A stretch of 5,870 nucleotides of DNA from positions 1-5,870 of the forward strand of contig CALBLM010000365.1 of the NCBI GenBank assembly GCA_937895695.1, in the 5' to 3' direction. This DNA comes from an uncultured Megasphaera sp. Lineage in GTDB: Bacteria; Bacillota; Negativicutes; Veillonellales; Megasphaeraceae. The notes under the pieces are model-generated. The model saw only the letters and a program-made list of their open reading frames with translations, made no database searches and was not told the DNA's origin. Both the position numbers and the translations under genes were made by a program. Numbering within the stretch: the stretch's first letter is position 1; each line of letters starts with the position of its first letter. Positions 5,228-5,870 of this stretch are shown one piece after another.

Positions 5228-5870
5228 CTATATGACACGCCGAACGGCCATCATTATGACATTGCTGACAGCAATGGATACAACTAACAAACTGCCAGCT
5301 GTCACGAATGGTGTAATAAATACAAGTACATTATTTTGTGAAATAGGCATGCACTGAAAGACAACGGTACTAAAAATTTTGGCATCATTCATAAACAAGA
5401 GATACAAACAGCTTGTCCAAACCAACACCATCAAAATGACTCGGAGAATCTGTAGGCACCGCTCTTTTCGCGGTAATTCCTTGTTGGGAAAAAAATAAAA
5501 AGCCAATACAGCAATAGCTATGATACCAATAGCCATAAATCCAAAACCGATAATTCCTAACATACCAATAATGAGGCTTTGCGTAATATTTCCTGTAATG
5601 GCCGGAAACAGCAACATTCCCATTAAAGCACACGGTAAGGGAAAACTATATAATACGGGATCCAAAAATTCTGAATACCAATGGCGATGCGTATGTTTCT
5701 GCCAATAGGCAATCCCCCAAGAAGCAACAGCCTGACAGATAACCGTTCCCATCATCCATCCCGTAAAAGCCAATACTCTTAACACATAATGCTGCCAAAA
5801 CGAATAGGACATCAGTCCATTTAAGATACCAATGGCGATGAACAATATAACGATACTGCCATATACAATC
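5228..5870 (-). CDS. Unrecognised integral membrane protein (5' end outside window)
   Basis: At least 213 C-terminal residues are visible; the frame stays open to the window edge (last full codon at 5869), so the TTG-initiated start at 5845 is not a real start and the N-terminus is missing. About six hydrophobic segments can be seen: one at the cut edge, then YVLRVLAFTGWMMGTVICQA, PVLYSFPLPCALMGMLLFPA, a long glycine/isoleucine-rich one (SLIIGMLGIIGFGFMAIGII and on), ILRVILMVLVWTSCLYLLFM, and a C-terminal VLVFITPFVTAGSLLVVSIA. Loops are short: one is histidine-rich and aromatic (QKHTHRHWYSEF), one basic (NKELPRKERC). I recognise no family motif, no ATP-binding site and no signature of known drug-efflux families. 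Its stop lies 34 nt before the TetR-type gene, suggesting regulator and membrane protein form a unit, often the arrangement for a transporter or stress membrane protein. Function unknown. Confidence 0.75.
   Translation of the reverse strand, partial: IVYGSIVILFIAIGILNGLMSYSFWQHYVLRVLAFTGWMMGTVICQAVASWGIAYWQKHTHRHWYSEFLDPVLYSFPLPCALMGMLLFPAITGNITQSLIIGMLGIIGFGFMAIGIIAIAVLAFYFFPNKELPRKERCLQILRVILMVLVWTSCLYLLFMNDAKIFSTVVFQCMPISQNNVLVFITPFVTAGSLLVVSIAVSNVIMMAVRRVI

Noticed and set aside
5228..5845. Complete 205-aa membrane protein starting at TTG 5845
   Set aside because: The frame has no stop between 5845 and the window edge and the extra codons are hydrophobic, so the gene more likely begins outside the window.

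Overview
The window reads as ordinary chromosomal sequence from a low-to-moderate GC anaerobe with Firmicutes-type signals: strong Shine-Dalgarno sequences (GGAGGA, AGGGGG, GAAGGA), AT-rich intergenic regions and factor-independent hairpin terminators. The gene set (a PotE-type putrescine/ornithine exchanger, a PLP-dependent methionine/cysteine lyase, an amino-acid permease) would suit an amino-acid-fermenting member of the Negativicutes or Clostridia. That placement is inference; no rRNA or other marker is present.

Layout: a near-perfect 22-bp hairpin terminator (7-55) closes whatever lies to the left. An AT-rich leader of about 240 nt follows, containing three stacked inverted repeats with CTAT/ATAG arms. 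Next is potE on the + strand (295-1626), with its own terminator (1641-1685). Everything else is on the - strand. Reading right to left in transcription order, these are: an unrecognised membrane protein cut by the window edge (5228-5870); a TetR-family regulator 34 nt downstream and almost certainly co-transcribed with it (4582-5193), ending in a strand-specific terminator (4542-4578); a Cys/Met-metabolism PLP enzyme of the methionine gamma-lyase group (3249-4463) with its own promoter and a direct-repeat candidate operator; a terminator (3184-3229); and an 11-TM amino-acid permease of the HAAAP/APC type (1788-3038) with a clear sigma70-type promoter (3094-3122) and its own terminator (1718-1748). 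potE and the permease converge, each with its own terminator.

Taken together the region looks like amino-acid uptake and catabolism plus polyamine exchange, divided into four separately promoted and terminated units. The PLP enzyme probably breaks down a sulfur amino acid to a thiol or sulfide, a 2-keto acid and ammonia. The permease next to it may feed it or may be an independent aromatic amino-acid importer. potE lacks the usual adjacent speF decarboxylase gene. Several translation starts were moved inward from the longest ORF because a good ribosome binding site sits only before the inner ATG.

I found no undescribed system. The most useful leads are regulatory: the potE leader repeat cluster, the TCTAGAGC repeat over the lyase promoter, and the atypical active-site loop of the lyase.
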